Shown here piece after piece: positions 1 through 7,875 of a stretch of DNA of 30,225 nt. Every line of letters starts with the position of its first letter. The first letter of the stretch is position 1. Source of the DNA: JAAYYM01 sp964483155 (GTDB lineage: Bacteria; Bacillota; Clostridia; Lachnospirales; Lachnospiraceae); contig CAZAAC010000031.1 of the NCBI GenBank assembly GCA_964483155.1, forward strand, positions 1-30,225, read 5' to 3'. The translations under genes and the position numbers were made by a program. Under the pieces are notes generated by a model. The model was not told the DNA's origin and ran no database searches. It saw nothing but the letters and a program-made list of their open reading frames with translations.

Positions 1-13
1 AGTCAAAGATAGA

Positions 14-42
14 TTGCATGTTTTATGCATATATTGTAAAAT
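14..42 (+). promoter_or_regulatory. possible sigma-A promoter of the cheY-like gene
   Basis: TTGCAT at 14-19 and TAAAAT at 37-42 are 17 bp apart. The -10 box matches the consensus at five of six positions and the -35 at only three. The window begins just upstream, so co-transcription from an earlier gene cannot be excluded. Confidence 0.35.
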
Positions 43-74
43 ATACTTATCTATTGAAAGGGGGATAATAGTCT

Positions 75-449
75 ATGATTGATGTAACTGCAAAAGTATT
101 ACTTTGTGATGACTCTATATTGGCACGTAAAAGCTTTAAAGAAATATTGAATCAATTGGGATTTGAAGATATTATCGAAGTCGCTGATGGACAAACTGTT
201 ATAGATACCTATAAAGTATTAAAACCTGCTATTGTTTTTTTGGATATTGTTATGCCCGTTAAAGATGGGATTACTGCTGTAAAAGAAATCATTCACTTCG
301 ATCCTGATGCATGTATTGTTATGGTGTCTTCTGTCGGAACCCAAACACATTTGAAAGAAGCCATTAAATCTGGTGCAAAGGATTTTATTCAAAAGCCTGT
401 GGATATAGAACAACTTAGACACATTCTTCATAATTGTTTGGGAGGATGA
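75..449 (+). CDS. CheY-like single-domain response regulator
   Basis: A 124-residue protein that is a complete receiver domain with no output domain. Acidic residues D12-D13, phospho-acceptor D57 in the FLDIVMP motif, the switch residues S85-S86 and the conserved K107 before Pro are all present, so it should be phosphorylated by a histidine kinase and act by protein contact, as CheY does. The start is preceded by a GGGGG ribosome site about ten bases upstream. The next gene begins four bases after its stop and encodes a CheX-like protein, a family known to dephosphorylate CheY, so the two are probably made and act together. The cognate kinase is not in the window. A motility or chemotaxis target is inference; stand-alone receivers of this type also serve other pathways. 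Confidence 0.88.
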   Translation: MIDVTAKVLLCDDSILARKSFKEILNQLGFEDIIEVADGQTVIDTYKVLKPAIVFLDIVMPVKDGITAVKEIIHFDPDACIVMVSSVGTQTHLKEAIKSGAKDFIQKPVDIEQLRHILHNCLGG

Positions 450-453
450 CTTT

Positions 454-957
454 ATGAATAGAGAATCCTTATTATCAAAGATTCCTAATAATCCTGAACT
501 GGATCAGTTGGAACCCTCTTATTTTTTGCTGAAATATATTACTAAATTACTGCATAACCTGATACTTTTTGTAGAGCCTAGCGTCTCAATCGGGAAGATA
601 ACCAATTCTACCTCTTTCACTGGTAGCCAAAAATTCATGCAAAAAATCATTGGAATTCCATCAGCATATACTGCCGTAGATGGTGAGAAAGAAGCGCTGA
701 TTCAATTTGCGGAAAAATACTCCCATATGGGCATCACCGAATATAATGACTTAATGCGTGATGTGATTGTCGATTTTCTTAATTTGCATAATGGTCTTTT
801 TGTTGTTGATTTATCGAGAGAGGATTCTATAGAACTAAGTCTGGAACCGCCTACACAAGAAATTAGCCCTTCAGATAAGCATTTGAAGAGCTTGGCAAGG
901 ATTCCAGTCACTTTTTCATTTGGCGAATTAGTCTTTTCATTGGTAGAACTAGATTAA
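454..957 (+). CDS. CheX-like chemotaxis phosphatase-family protein
   Basis: A 167-residue protein, probably of the CheC/CheX/CheZ-type phosphatase superfamily. The central part (about 70-135) has the CheX layout: a segment rich in E/A/L before residue 90, a helix carrying D107-F-L-N110 followed by N113-G114, then a strand ending in a Pro-rich SLEPP segment. CheX normally carries an E-x-x-N catalytic pair, so D107/N110 would be a conservative Glu-to-Asp variant. The first 60 residues match nothing I recognise. It follows the CheY-like receiver by four bases with a GGAGG site, so the likely role is dephosphorylation of, or binding to, that receiver. The family call rests on pattern alone and is moderately sure; a structural adaptor without phosphatase activity is the main alternative. 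Confidence 0.6.
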   Translation: MNRESLLSKIPNNPELDQLEPSYFLLKYITKLLHNLILFVEPSVSIGKITNSTSFTGSQKFMQKIIGIPSAYTAVDGEKEALIQFAEKYSHMGITEYNDLMRDVIVDFLNLHNGLFVVDLSREDSIELSLEPPTQEISPSDKHLKSLARIPVTFSFGELVFSLVELD

Positions 958-980
958 CAGAAATCTAGTTCTATCTTTTT
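945..980 (+). terminator. intrinsic terminator of the cheY/cheX-like pair
   Basis: A perfect 11-bp inverted repeat, AGAACTAGATT at 945-955 and AATCTAGTTCT at 962-972, has a six-base loop and is followed by ATCTTTTT. The stop codon of the cheX-like gene (955-957) lies in the stem and loop. There is no T run on the minus-strand side, so it does not look like a good terminator for threonine synthase, which ends at 979. Confidence 0.8.
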
Positions 981-2466
981 ATATCTTTAGTATTTTTTCT
1001 ACAACACTCTTCATTTCCACCGTATCACATATCGTATCATGTAATGTGTTGGCGGTACGAATTTCTTCAATGGCTCCTGGCACAGACACACCAGATATTT
1101 CACACATCTTATCAATCAAATCAAAATCTTCAACCTGCTTGTAGCTCGAATCAATTGCTGTCATAACACTTCTTGCAAACTTATATGGGCTGGCAGTTGA
1201 CATAATAACACATTTATGATTATCACCCGTCTGCTTAGTATATTTGTCCAATGCTGCCGCTGCAACTGCTGTATGTGTATCCATTATATAGTTAGCATTC
1301 TGATAAGTATTCTTAATTTTTTCAAACACTTCTTCTTCACTCGCGTAAACACCGTAGAAATCTTTTAAATTGTTCTTCATTTTATCTGTAATTTGATAAC
1401 TACCCTTCACGCGCAATTCTTCCATTAGTTTTGCACTAATTTCTGCATTTTCATCTGCAATAAAATAAATCAGTCTCTCAAGATTACTGGAGATTAAAAT
1501 ATCCATCGAGGGAGAACTTGTTAGTATAAATTCTCTCTTTCTATCATAGCAACCAGTTTCAAAAAAGTCATAAAGAACCTTGTTTTCATTAGACGCACAA
1601 ATCAGCTTATTTATTGGTATTCCCATTCTTTTTGCGTAATAAGCAGCAAGAATATTTCCAAAATTACCAGTTGGAACAGCTACATTAATTGTCTCCCCTT
1701 TACTTATTTCGCCTCTTCCGAGCATACATGCATATGCATATGCATAATATGCCACTTGCGGAATAAGTCTTCCAATATTAATAGAATTTGCCGATGAAAA
1801 CTGATATCCCTTCTCCGATATTTCTTCTCCAAATTCCTTGTCAGAAAAAATTTTCTTTACGCCTGTTTGGCAATCATCAAAATTGCCTCTTATTCCGACA
1901 ACAAAAGTATTATTTCCTTTTTGTGTAAGCATTTGTTTTTCCTGAATGGGACTTACTCCTCCTTTAGGATAAAACACAATAATTCCTGTTCCTGGAACAT
2001 CTTTAAATCCTGCCAGGGCCGCCTTACCCGTGTCACCAGAAGTAGCTGTCAAAATAACAATTTTCTTTTCTACATGATTCTTCTTCAGCGATGTTGTTAA
2101 TAGGTGTGGAAGAATTGATAATGCCATATCTTTAAAAGCAATTGTGGGTCCATGAAATAGCTCAACAAAATACTGGCCGTCTTGCTTCACAAGTGGGGCA
2201 ATAATTTCTGTATCAAATTTATCGTCATACGCACACCTAATACAATCTCTTAATTCTGCTTCACTAAAATCCGTTAAGAATTCTTTCATTACAAGGTATG
2301 AAACTTCCTGATATGACATATCAACTAGTGTTTCTGCCGAAACAGACAATTGTGGTATTTTAGTAGGCACATATAAACCGCCATCATCTGCTAATCCTTT
2401 TATAATTGCCTCTGATGCCGTAACAAAATCAGCATCACCACGTGTACTTTTATATAAGATACTCAT
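979..2466 (-). CDS. thrC: threonine synthase
   Basis: Makes L-threonine from O-phospho-L-homoserine using pyridoxal phosphate, the last step of threonine synthesis in the cytoplasm. The 495-residue protein has the family's N-terminal STRG and DGGLYVP motifs, the PLP-binding lysine in HGPTIAFKD (K112), the SGDTGKAAL phosphate-binding loop, VPTGNFGN, and a C-terminal segment around STASPYKFARSV. I start it at the ATG at 2466, which gives MSILYKSTRGD and an AGGAG site 11 bases upstream; an in-frame ATG at 2520 would add 18 residues with no family match. It lies 53 bases behind tyrS in the same direction and is the last gene of the long minus-strand run. No other threonine gene and no amino-acid leader is nearby. 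Confidence 0.96.
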   Translation of the reverse strand: MSILYKSTRGDADFVTASEAIIKGLADDGGLYVPTKIPQLSVSAETLVDMSYQEVSYLVMKEFLTDFSEAELRDCIRCAYDDKFDTEIIAPLVKQDGQYFVELFHGPTIAFKDMALSILPHLLTTSLKKNHVEKKIVILTATSGDTGKAALAGFKDVPGTGIIVFYPKGGVSPIQEKQMLTQKGNNTFVVGIRGNFDDCQTGVKKIFSDKEFGEEISEKGYQFSSANSINIGRLIPQVAYYAYAYACMLGRGEISKGETINVAVPTGNFGNILAAYYAKRMGIPINKLICASNENKVLYDFFETGCYDRKREFILTSSPSMDILISSNLERLIYFIADENAEISAKLMEELRVKGSYQITDKMKNNLKDFYGVYASEEEVFEKIKNTYQNANYIMDTHTAVAAAALDKYTKQTGDNHKCVIMSTASPYKFARSVMTAIDSSYKQVEDFDLIDKMCEISGVSVPGAIEEIRTANTLHDTICDTVEMKSVVEKILKI

Positions 2467-2519
2467 TTTATGTTTATCTCCTCTGCTTTTTGCATATAAT
2501 ATATTGGGGACTTTCATCA

Positions 2520-3749
2520 TTATCCAAGTTTGATTTGATGATAACCTTTTTTTCCTTTTCTGATAACAAGCGAACCATCCTTATCAAAATCTGATATCGT
2601 ATATATTCTAGCAAAATCGGTTTCCTTTATTTCATTCACCGTAATGCCGCCTTGTTGAATCAGGCGCCTTGCTTCTGAACGTGTTGGAGCAAGTCCTGTC
2701 TCGACCATTAGTGTAATGAGATCTTTGCCCTCTTTTAAATCCTCTTTAAGATAGATACTCGTTGGCATATCCTCACTTTTACCGCCATCTATAAATAACG
2801 CCTTTGCTACTTCCTGTGCTTTTTGCGCCTCTTCTTCACCATGCACAATCTTTGTTATTTCATATGCCAGTACTTCTTTCGCCATATTAATTTCGGCTCC
2901 TGGCAATGCGCCCAGTCTTCTGACTTCACTCATCGGTAAAAAAGTCAATAAACCAAGACATTCTTCAACCTTGACGTCTTCAATGTTACGCCAATATTGA
3001 TAAAACTCATAGGGAGACGTCTTTGCAGGGTCAAGCCATACTGCACCTTTCATCGTCTTACCCATTTTGATGCCTTCAGATGTCGTCAATAATTTAAATG
3101 TCAGCCCAAAAGCTGGTTTTTGCTCTTTTTTTCGGATTAATTCAACGCCACCAATAATATTTGACCATTGGTCGTTCCCTCCTAGTTCTAAAGTGCATCC
3201 ATATAATTGATTTAGTTTCCAAAAATCATAAGATTGCATGAGCATATAGTTAAATTCAAAAAAAGTAAGTCCTTTTTCCATTCTTTGTTTATAGCAATCT
3301 GCTGCAAGCATTTTATTAACTGAAAAATGAATGGCAATTTCTTTTAAAAACTCTACATAATTCAAATCAAGAAGCCAATCGGCATTATTCGCTATAATTG
3401 CACTATCATTATCAAATTTGATAAACTTTGATAATTGCTTTTGAAAACAATCAGCATTATACTGAATCGTTTCTCTCGTCATAATCGTACGCATGTCAGA
3501 TTTTCCTGAGGGATCACCTATCATAGTAGTCCCTCCACCTAAAAGTGCAATAGGTCTGTGCCCAGCCCTTTGCATATGCATCATCGCCATGACTGTTAAA
3601 AAGTGTCCTGCTGTTAAACTATCTGCTGTTGCGTCAAAGCCAATATAAAAAGTGACTTTTTCCTTTCCAAGCAGCTCTCTTATTTCTTCATGTGTTGTCT
3701 GCTCTATAAAGCCACGTTCTTCTAATATATCATAAACATTTGTAGACAT
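2520..3749 (-). CDS. tyrS: tyrosyl-tRNA synthetase
   Basis: A class I aminoacyl-tRNA synthetase that charges tRNA-Tyr. The 409-residue length fits bacterial TyrS. Visible landmarks are FYIGFDATADSL near residue 34, GGGTTMIGDPSGKSDMR (71-87), LGGNDQWSNI (189-198), a KMSKS-type loop written KMGKT (228-232), and a C-terminal S4 RNA-binding domain from about 340 with TRSEARRLIQQGGITVN. The HIGH-type motif reads T-A-G-H (46-49), so the first His is Thr; the last His is kept. The ribosome site AAGGGAG precedes the ATG. Only 49 bases separate it from rnhA upstream, too little for a T-box leader, so tyrosine-dependent attenuation is not visible here. Expression probably comes from the upstream operon or a promoter inside it. 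Confidence 0.96.
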   Translation of the reverse strand: MSTNVYDILEERGFIEQTTHEEIRELLGKEKVTFYIGFDATADSLTAGHFLTVMAMMHMQRAGHRPIALLGGGTTMIGDPSGKSDMRTIMTRETIQYNADCFQKQLSKFIKFDNDSAIIANNADWLLDLNYVEFLKEIAIHFSVNKMLAADCYKQRMEKGLTFFEFNYMLMQSYDFWKLNQLYGCTLELGGNDQWSNIIGGVELIRKKEQKPAFGLTFKLLTTSEGIKMGKTMKGAVWLDPAKTSPYEFYQYWRNIEDVKVEECLGLLTFLPMSEVRRLGALPGAEINMAKEVLAYEITKIVHGEEEAQKAQEVAKALFIDGGKSEDMPTSIYLKEDLKEGKDLITLMVETGLAPTRSEARRLIQQGGITVNEIKETDFARIYTISDFDKDGSLVIRKGKKGYHQIKLG

Positions 3750-3798
3750 TTCTATTCTCCCTTCACTATTTCATTCTTTTCAAAAATCATCTGCGCTA

Positions 3799-4281
3799 TT
3801 ATATCATTCCTTCCACAATATCGTCAAGCAGGTCTTCCCCATCAGCTGCTGTTGTTGCAAGTACATCACAACGCTCATTTTCTGCATGCCCATCGTGACC
3901 TTTTACCCAAGTGAAAGTTAAGTTATGTGGTTGCTTTGCTTCTAGCAGACGTTTCCATAAATCAATATTGAGCACTGGTTTTTTACCAGCAGTCTTCCAG
4001 CCTTTTATAATCCATGCATCTATCCACTTCTTATTAAATGCATCTGTTACATACTTTGAGTCTGATATTACTTCGACATCGCATGGCTTTGTAAGTGCTT
4101 CGAGCCCAATGATTACTGCCATTAATTCCATTCGGTTATTCGTTGTTTTTTTATAACCTGCCGAATACTCCCGTTCATGAAGCTGTCCCTTAGCATCTAT
4201 ATATTGTAATATGGTTCCGTATCCACCTGGTCCCTCCGGATTACTTCTTGCTGAACCATCCGTAAATATTCTAACTTTCAT
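3799..4281 (-). CDS. rnhA: ribonuclease HI
   Basis: Cuts the RNA strand of RNA-DNA hybrids using metal ions. From the ATG at 4281 the protein is 160 residues, close to E. coli RNase HI, and all active-site residues are visible: D8 in FTDGSA, E52 in NNRMELMA, D74 in ISDSKYV, H129 in VKGHDGH and D139 in ENERCD. It is the classic bacterial form, with the basic KKWIDAWIIKGWKTAGKK protrusion and no N-terminal hybrid-binding domain. The 4281 start has a GGAGAG site; an earlier in-frame ATG at 4326 would add a basic tail outside the family alignment. It lies 56 bases behind the MutS-like gene. RNase HII is also encoded in this window (26131-26886). Confidence 0.95.
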   Translation of the reverse strand: MKVRIFTDGSARSNPEGPGGYGTILQYIDAKGQLHEREYSAGYKKTTNNRMELMAVIIGLEALTKPCDVEVISDSKYVTDAFNKKWIDAWIIKGWKTAGKKPVLNIDLWKRLLEAKQPHNLTFTWVKGHDGHAENERCDVLATTAADGEDLLDDIVEGMI

Positions 4282-4337
4282 ATTTTTCTCTCCGCTCGTG
4301 CGTCTTATACTTTTTCTCAAATACAATAGCTGCTTTT

Positions 4338-6020
4338 CTATAAACTCCAGCTTCCTGTTTCTACAAATCTGGAAGCAATCTCCTCAGCCTCACAAATAAT
4401 TGCACTATCATAACCTATAACACCAAGTAATTTAATGGCATTACGTGTTGATGATTTTCCTTTATTTAAATGATAATTAAACTTGATATCATTATTTTCT
4501 ATTTCTTCTTTGAAATGATAATTTCTGTATTGCTGTTCTAGCATATGCGCCAGCTCGATATCATGTGTCGCTGCCATACACATAATATGACTCTGGTTAA
4601 GACTTTTCATAATCATCGCTGATGCCGCAATACGCTCTACCGTATTTGTTCCACGCAATACCTCATCTATGAAGCAAAGAATCGGTCTCTGCTTTTCACT
4701 GGCATCCAGAATTCTCTTAAGAGATTTGATTTCAACAATAAAATAGCTCTCATTACTTTGCAAATCATCTCGCAAAGCCATAGAAGTATAGATATGAAAC
4801 ATATTTGCATGATAATTTTCTGAGAGAGTCATATACAGTGTTTGTGCAAATATTGCATTTATCGCAACAGTTTTTAAAAATGTTGACTTTCCAGACGCAT
4901 TAGAACCTGTTATTAATAAACCTCTATTTTCATTCAGACTATTTGAAACGGGATTAACAATGAGTGGATGATATAATTTTTCTGCTGCAAAATTTACTGA
5001 ATTGGAGTCCTTTGAAAATATCGGTTTGCAGTAATAGGATACTGCCTTCCTATAAGAACCAATGGAAATACTACTGTCAATGACACCAATTGTATCACGC
5101 AGTACATATATTTCATCAAAATTCTCCTGTAATTGTTTTAACATAGCATTAAACTTCGTAATATCTAGATGAAATATCATGCGTACATAATCCCACAGCA
5201 AATCTAACGGATTCTCAGACACTCGACTTCCAGTTGCAAGTATATATGTATTATGTCTAAAATTCCTGAATGTAGTTCTTACTTTTTTCATCTTTGTAGA
5301 ATATATCAATAACTCTTCATATTTTAACTTTTCAATTTGTTCTGCCGCTCCGAACATTTTCAGAATATGCGTAAATGTCGTTATATATGGAGAAATAGTA
5401 CCCTTTCTACGATAATACCAAATAATAGAATATGCTAAAGATGCCAGAAATATGGTAAATCCCCATGCTGGTTCTACGAAAATGTATGCAAAAGAAACGA
5501 TAATCAGAACATCCAAAAAATAGTGAGGTATATTACTCTCACGTTCTAACTCTTTTAATAGTATTAGATAATCTGTTAGAGAACAGCGTTTTACTTTACC
5601 AACCCTGTGTAAAATTTTTTGTAAATTCTTACGTTTTTCACTATTCTGAATAGTGAAATTAATCAAACGGTCTCTATCTGCCAAGACGTTTTCATCAAAT
5701 AAAGGGGTTCGAAGTAAATGATACAGATATTCTTCTCCCGCTGAGGTCTGTGTCTTATTTATTTTTTTATAAATATCATCCATATTAAGATCATTCCATG
5801 TAATATTATCGATATCACCCGGCGTTCTCTCTATGCTTTTATGGTAGCTTGAAATCCGCTCCATATCACCTGGCTCATATTCTATATTAGGGAAATGTCC
5901 ATAGTCTTCCTCCAACGAGCGAATAAATCTCTTATAATTCTTTTTTTCGGTAATGGTTCCTTTTATAAAAACCACAACTATTCCAAGCATAATAATACCG
6001 AGATAAAATATCCATTCCAT
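4338..6020 (-). CDS. membrane-anchored MutS-family ATPase
   Basis: A 560-residue protein whose last third is a MutS ATPase domain: Walker A GSNASGKS (372-379), the ESYFIVEIKSL signature (425-435), Walker B CFIDEVLRGTN (449-459) and the ATHD switch histidine (H486). The start is unlike mismatch-repair MutS: a membrane segment at about 4-20, a second hydrophobic hairpin at about 168-203, and no mismatch-recognition domain. The middle (about 215-345) resembles the MutS core/lever helices. It belongs to the poorly characterised short MutS relatives of Firmicutes and Bacteroidetes, not to MutS or MutS2. The ATG has an AGGGGC site. It sits between a deaminase and rnhA, which does not reveal its job. 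Mismatch repair should not be assumed; a membrane-linked DNA-binding or structural role is possible. Confidence 0.82.
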   Translation of the reverse strand: MEWIFYLGIIMLGIVVVFIKGTITEKKNYKRFIRSLEEDYGHFPNIEYEPGDMERISSYHKSIERTPGDIDNITWNDLNMDDIYKKINKTQTSAGEEYLYHLLRTPLFDENVLADRDRLINFTIQNSEKRKNLQKILHRVGKVKRCSLTDYLILLKELERESNIPHYFLDVLIIVSFAYIFVEPAWGFTIFLASLAYSIIWYYRRKGTISPYITTFTHILKMFGAAEQIEKLKYEELLIYSTKMKKVRTTFRNFRHNTYILATGSRVSENPLDLLWDYVRMIFHLDITKFNAMLKQLQENFDEIYVLRDTIGVIDSSISIGSYRKAVSYYCKPIFSKDSNSVNFAAEKLYHPLIVNPVSNSLNENRGLLITGSNASGKSTFLKTVAINAIFAQTLYMTLSENYHANMFHIYTSMALRDDLQSNESYFIVEIKSLKRILDASEKQRPILCFIDEVLRGTNTVERIAASAMIMKSLNQSHIMCMAATHDIELAHMLEQQYRNYHFKEEIENNDIKFNYHLNKGKSSTRNAIKLLGVIGYDSAIICEAEEIASRFVETGSWSL

Positions 6021-6042
6021 TTGTTTTGCCCCTATAAATCGT

Positions 6043-6067
6043 ATACATATTCATATAGTATATGTAT
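6043..6067. repeat. 8-bp inverted repeat upstream of the MutS-like gene
   Basis: ATACATAT at 6043-6050 and ATATGTAT at 6060-6067 are perfect inverted copies separated by nine bases, in the 81-bp gap between the deaminase and the MutS-like gene. No T run follows on either strand, so it is not a terminator. It could be an operator or simply AT-rich chance. Confidence 0.3.
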
Positions 6068-6101
6068 TGTTTATTGCTTATGAAATTGTAGTCTGCACTT
6101 C

Positions 6102-7391
6102 TTATAATTTTCTTTTTAATCTTTTTATAATCTCATTTACCTCTTGATATATTTCTTCAGGATTGACCCCTATATGATATTCATAATTTTCATATAATAC
6201 TTTACCATGAATCATAGTCATCTTAATATTTTGCTTGCTACCACTGTAAACAATGTTTTTCGCAATATTATTAAGAGGCTGCATATTAGGTTGGTGCAAA
6301 TCAATCATTATGATATCTGCTAATTTTCCTTCTGCAAGCACATCACATTCTGTTAATCCCATCGCTACAGCGCCTCCAGTAGTCGCCATTTTTAAAACCT
6401 GCATGGCATCAACTGCTGAAGCATCTTTTGCCTCTAATTTTGCTAATCCTGTTACAAGAAACATCTCGCGAAACATATCCAAGCAATTGTTACTAGCAGG
6501 ACCATCTGTCCCTATTGCAATATTCAAACCTGCATCTAAAAATTTCTGTATCGGTGCAACACCACTTGCAAGTTTAGTATTAGAACCCGGATTCGTAACA
6601 ACAGTCATATTTCTCTTTTTAAAAATTGCAATATCATCATCTGTCAGATATACACAATGATAACCACCTCCACCATACTCAAACATCCCAAGCGAATCTA
6701 AAAATGCTGTTGGTGTCATCCCGTATCTCTCAATACATCCCGCTACCTCTTCCCTTGTCTCAGCGTTATGCGTAAATATAGGTGCTTTGTATTTATGTGC
6801 CAAGGCAGATACCTGCTCCAGTAATTCTTTTGAACAAGTATATTCTGCATGAAATCCAAGTCTAAAACTTGTTAAAGGACTTGTCCCGTTAAGCTTTAGA
6901 TAACGCTCTTCTAAAACTGCAAGTGTTGGGCCAAACTTATTGATACCACTAGTTTGTACAACTCGCATTCCAGTATCTTCACATGCTTTTGCAATCATAT
7001 CAGGTGACAGATACATATCAAAAATAGCAGTAATACCACTTGTCAAATACTCCATAACCGCAAGTCGCGTTAGTTCGTATACATCCTCGCCACTCATCTT
7101 AGCCTCTATCGGAAATACCTGTTTCTCCAGCCACTCGTTTAATGGTAAATCGTCTGCAAAAGAACGAAGTGCTGTCATACCTGAATGTGTGTGCGCATTT
7201 TTAAATCCTGGCATCAATACATTGCCCTGTGCATCAATTTCTCTATCCCATACGACATTTTTTATATCATCACCTTTTTTTGTTGCTCCTACATAGGTGA
7301 TTCTTTCATTCTGTACCCATACTTCACCTAAAAAAATATCCTTATTTTCTTCCATCGTTAATACTCTTGCATTATAAAATCTAAGATTCAT
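6102..7391 (-). CDS. MTA/SAH-type adenosine deaminase, amidohydrolase family
   Basis: A 429-residue metal-dependent amidohydrolase of the 5'-methylthioadenosine / S-adenosylhomocysteine deaminase group (MtaD type). Metal and substrate residues are all in place: H67-T-H69 near the N-terminus, H181 in FHAEYT, H208 in THNAET, H245 in GYHCV, and D296 in GTDGPASNN. The N- and C-terminal beta segments that form the small domain of these enzymes are also present. The start has a GGAGG site six bases upstream, 24 bases after the cytidine deaminase stop. Next to a nucleoside transporter and cytidine deaminase it most likely converts an adenosine-type nucleoside to the inosine form. The exact substrate (MTA, SAH, 5'-deoxyadenosine or adenosine) cannot be read from sequence; related enzymes also act on guanine or other rings. 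Confidence 0.85.
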   Translation of the reverse strand: MNLRFYNARVLTMEENKDIFLGEVWVQNERITYVGATKKGDDIKNVVWDREIDAQGNVLMPGFKNAHTHSGMTALRSFADDLPLNEWLEKQVFPIEAKMSGEDVYELTRLAVMEYLTSGITAIFDMYLSPDMIAKACEDTGMRVVQTSGINKFGPTLAVLEERYLKLNGTSPLTSFRLGFHAEYTCSKELLEQVSALAHKYKAPIFTHNAETREEVAGCIERYGMTPTAFLDSLGMFEYGGGGYHCVYLTDDDIAIFKKRNMTVVTNPGSNTKLASGVAPIQKFLDAGLNIAIGTDGPASNNCLDMFREMFLVTGLAKLEAKDASAVDAMQVLKMATTGGAVAMGLTECDVLAEGKLADIIMIDLHQPNMQPLNNIAKNIVYSGSKQNIKMTMIHGKVLYENYEYHIGVNPEEIYQEVNEIIKRLKRKL

Positions 7392-7415
7392 TTTTTCCTC
7401 CGGTATTCTGTTGTT

Positions 7416-7829
7416 TTAGAAGCCTAAATTCTCTGGCCCGAAACTGTAGGGTAATAATTCCTTTAGTGTATACTTCTTATAGTCGCTGATTGATCTCGCC
7501 GTTATTACTTGAAAAACCTCAGGATCGCAAAATTCTCGCATCACTTGCCTGCATACCCCACAAGGATATGCGTAGGTATCTATCTTGTCAGCGTATCCAA
7601 CGATAATAGCAATTGCTACAAACTGTCTCTCGCCTTCACTGATTGCCTTAAAAAAAGCTGTTCTCTCCGCACAATTTGTGGGACCATATGCTGCATTTTC
7701 AATATTACATCCCGTATAAATCTTTCCGGACTTACACAACAAAGCCGCGCCACCCAAAAAATTAGAGTATGGTGCGTATGCATATTGGCGCGCTTCTATT
7801 GCTTTTTCAATTAATTCAAAATCATTCAT
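7416..7829 (-). CDS. cdd: cytidine deaminase
   Basis: Converts cytidine and deoxycytidine to uridine and deoxyuridine in pyrimidine salvage. From the ATG at 7829 it is a 137-residue, homotetramer-type enzyme. The zinc and catalytic motif NCAERTAFFKA and the second zinc motif PCGVCRQVMREF are intact, as is the substrate motif YSNFLGGAAL near the N-terminus. This start has a GGAGG site five bases upstream, while the in-frame ATG at 7841 has none. It follows the second permease of the nucleoside transporter by 46 bases and precedes the MTA/SAH deaminase by 24, so uptake and deamination are probably expressed together. Confidence 0.95.
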   Translation of the reverse strand: MNDFELIEKAIEARQYAYAPYSNFLGGAALLCKSGKIYTGCNIENAAYGPTNCAERTAFFKAISEGERQFVAIAIIVGYADKIDTYAYPCGVCRQVMREFCDPEVFQVITARSISDYKKYTLKELLPYSFGPENLGF

Positions 7830-7875
7830 ATGTGCCTCCATTATTCAAATGATCCGACAATAACTCCTTTATTAT

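Noticed and set aside
1728..1752. Short tandem repeat with repeated ATGCAT units
   Set aside because: It lies inside threonine synthase and encodes a Tyr/Ala-rich helix that aligns with the family, so it is ordinary coding sequence.
3750..3798. T-box leader ahead of tyrS
   Set aside because: Only 49 bases separate tyrS from rnhA, and they hold no specifier loop or TGG-containing antiterminator sequence.
6253..7296. Long antisense open frames within the deaminase and other genes
   Set aside because: They have no ribosome sites, no recognisable domains and low-complexity Ser/Thr/Ile-rich translations, as expected from reading the complement of real genes.
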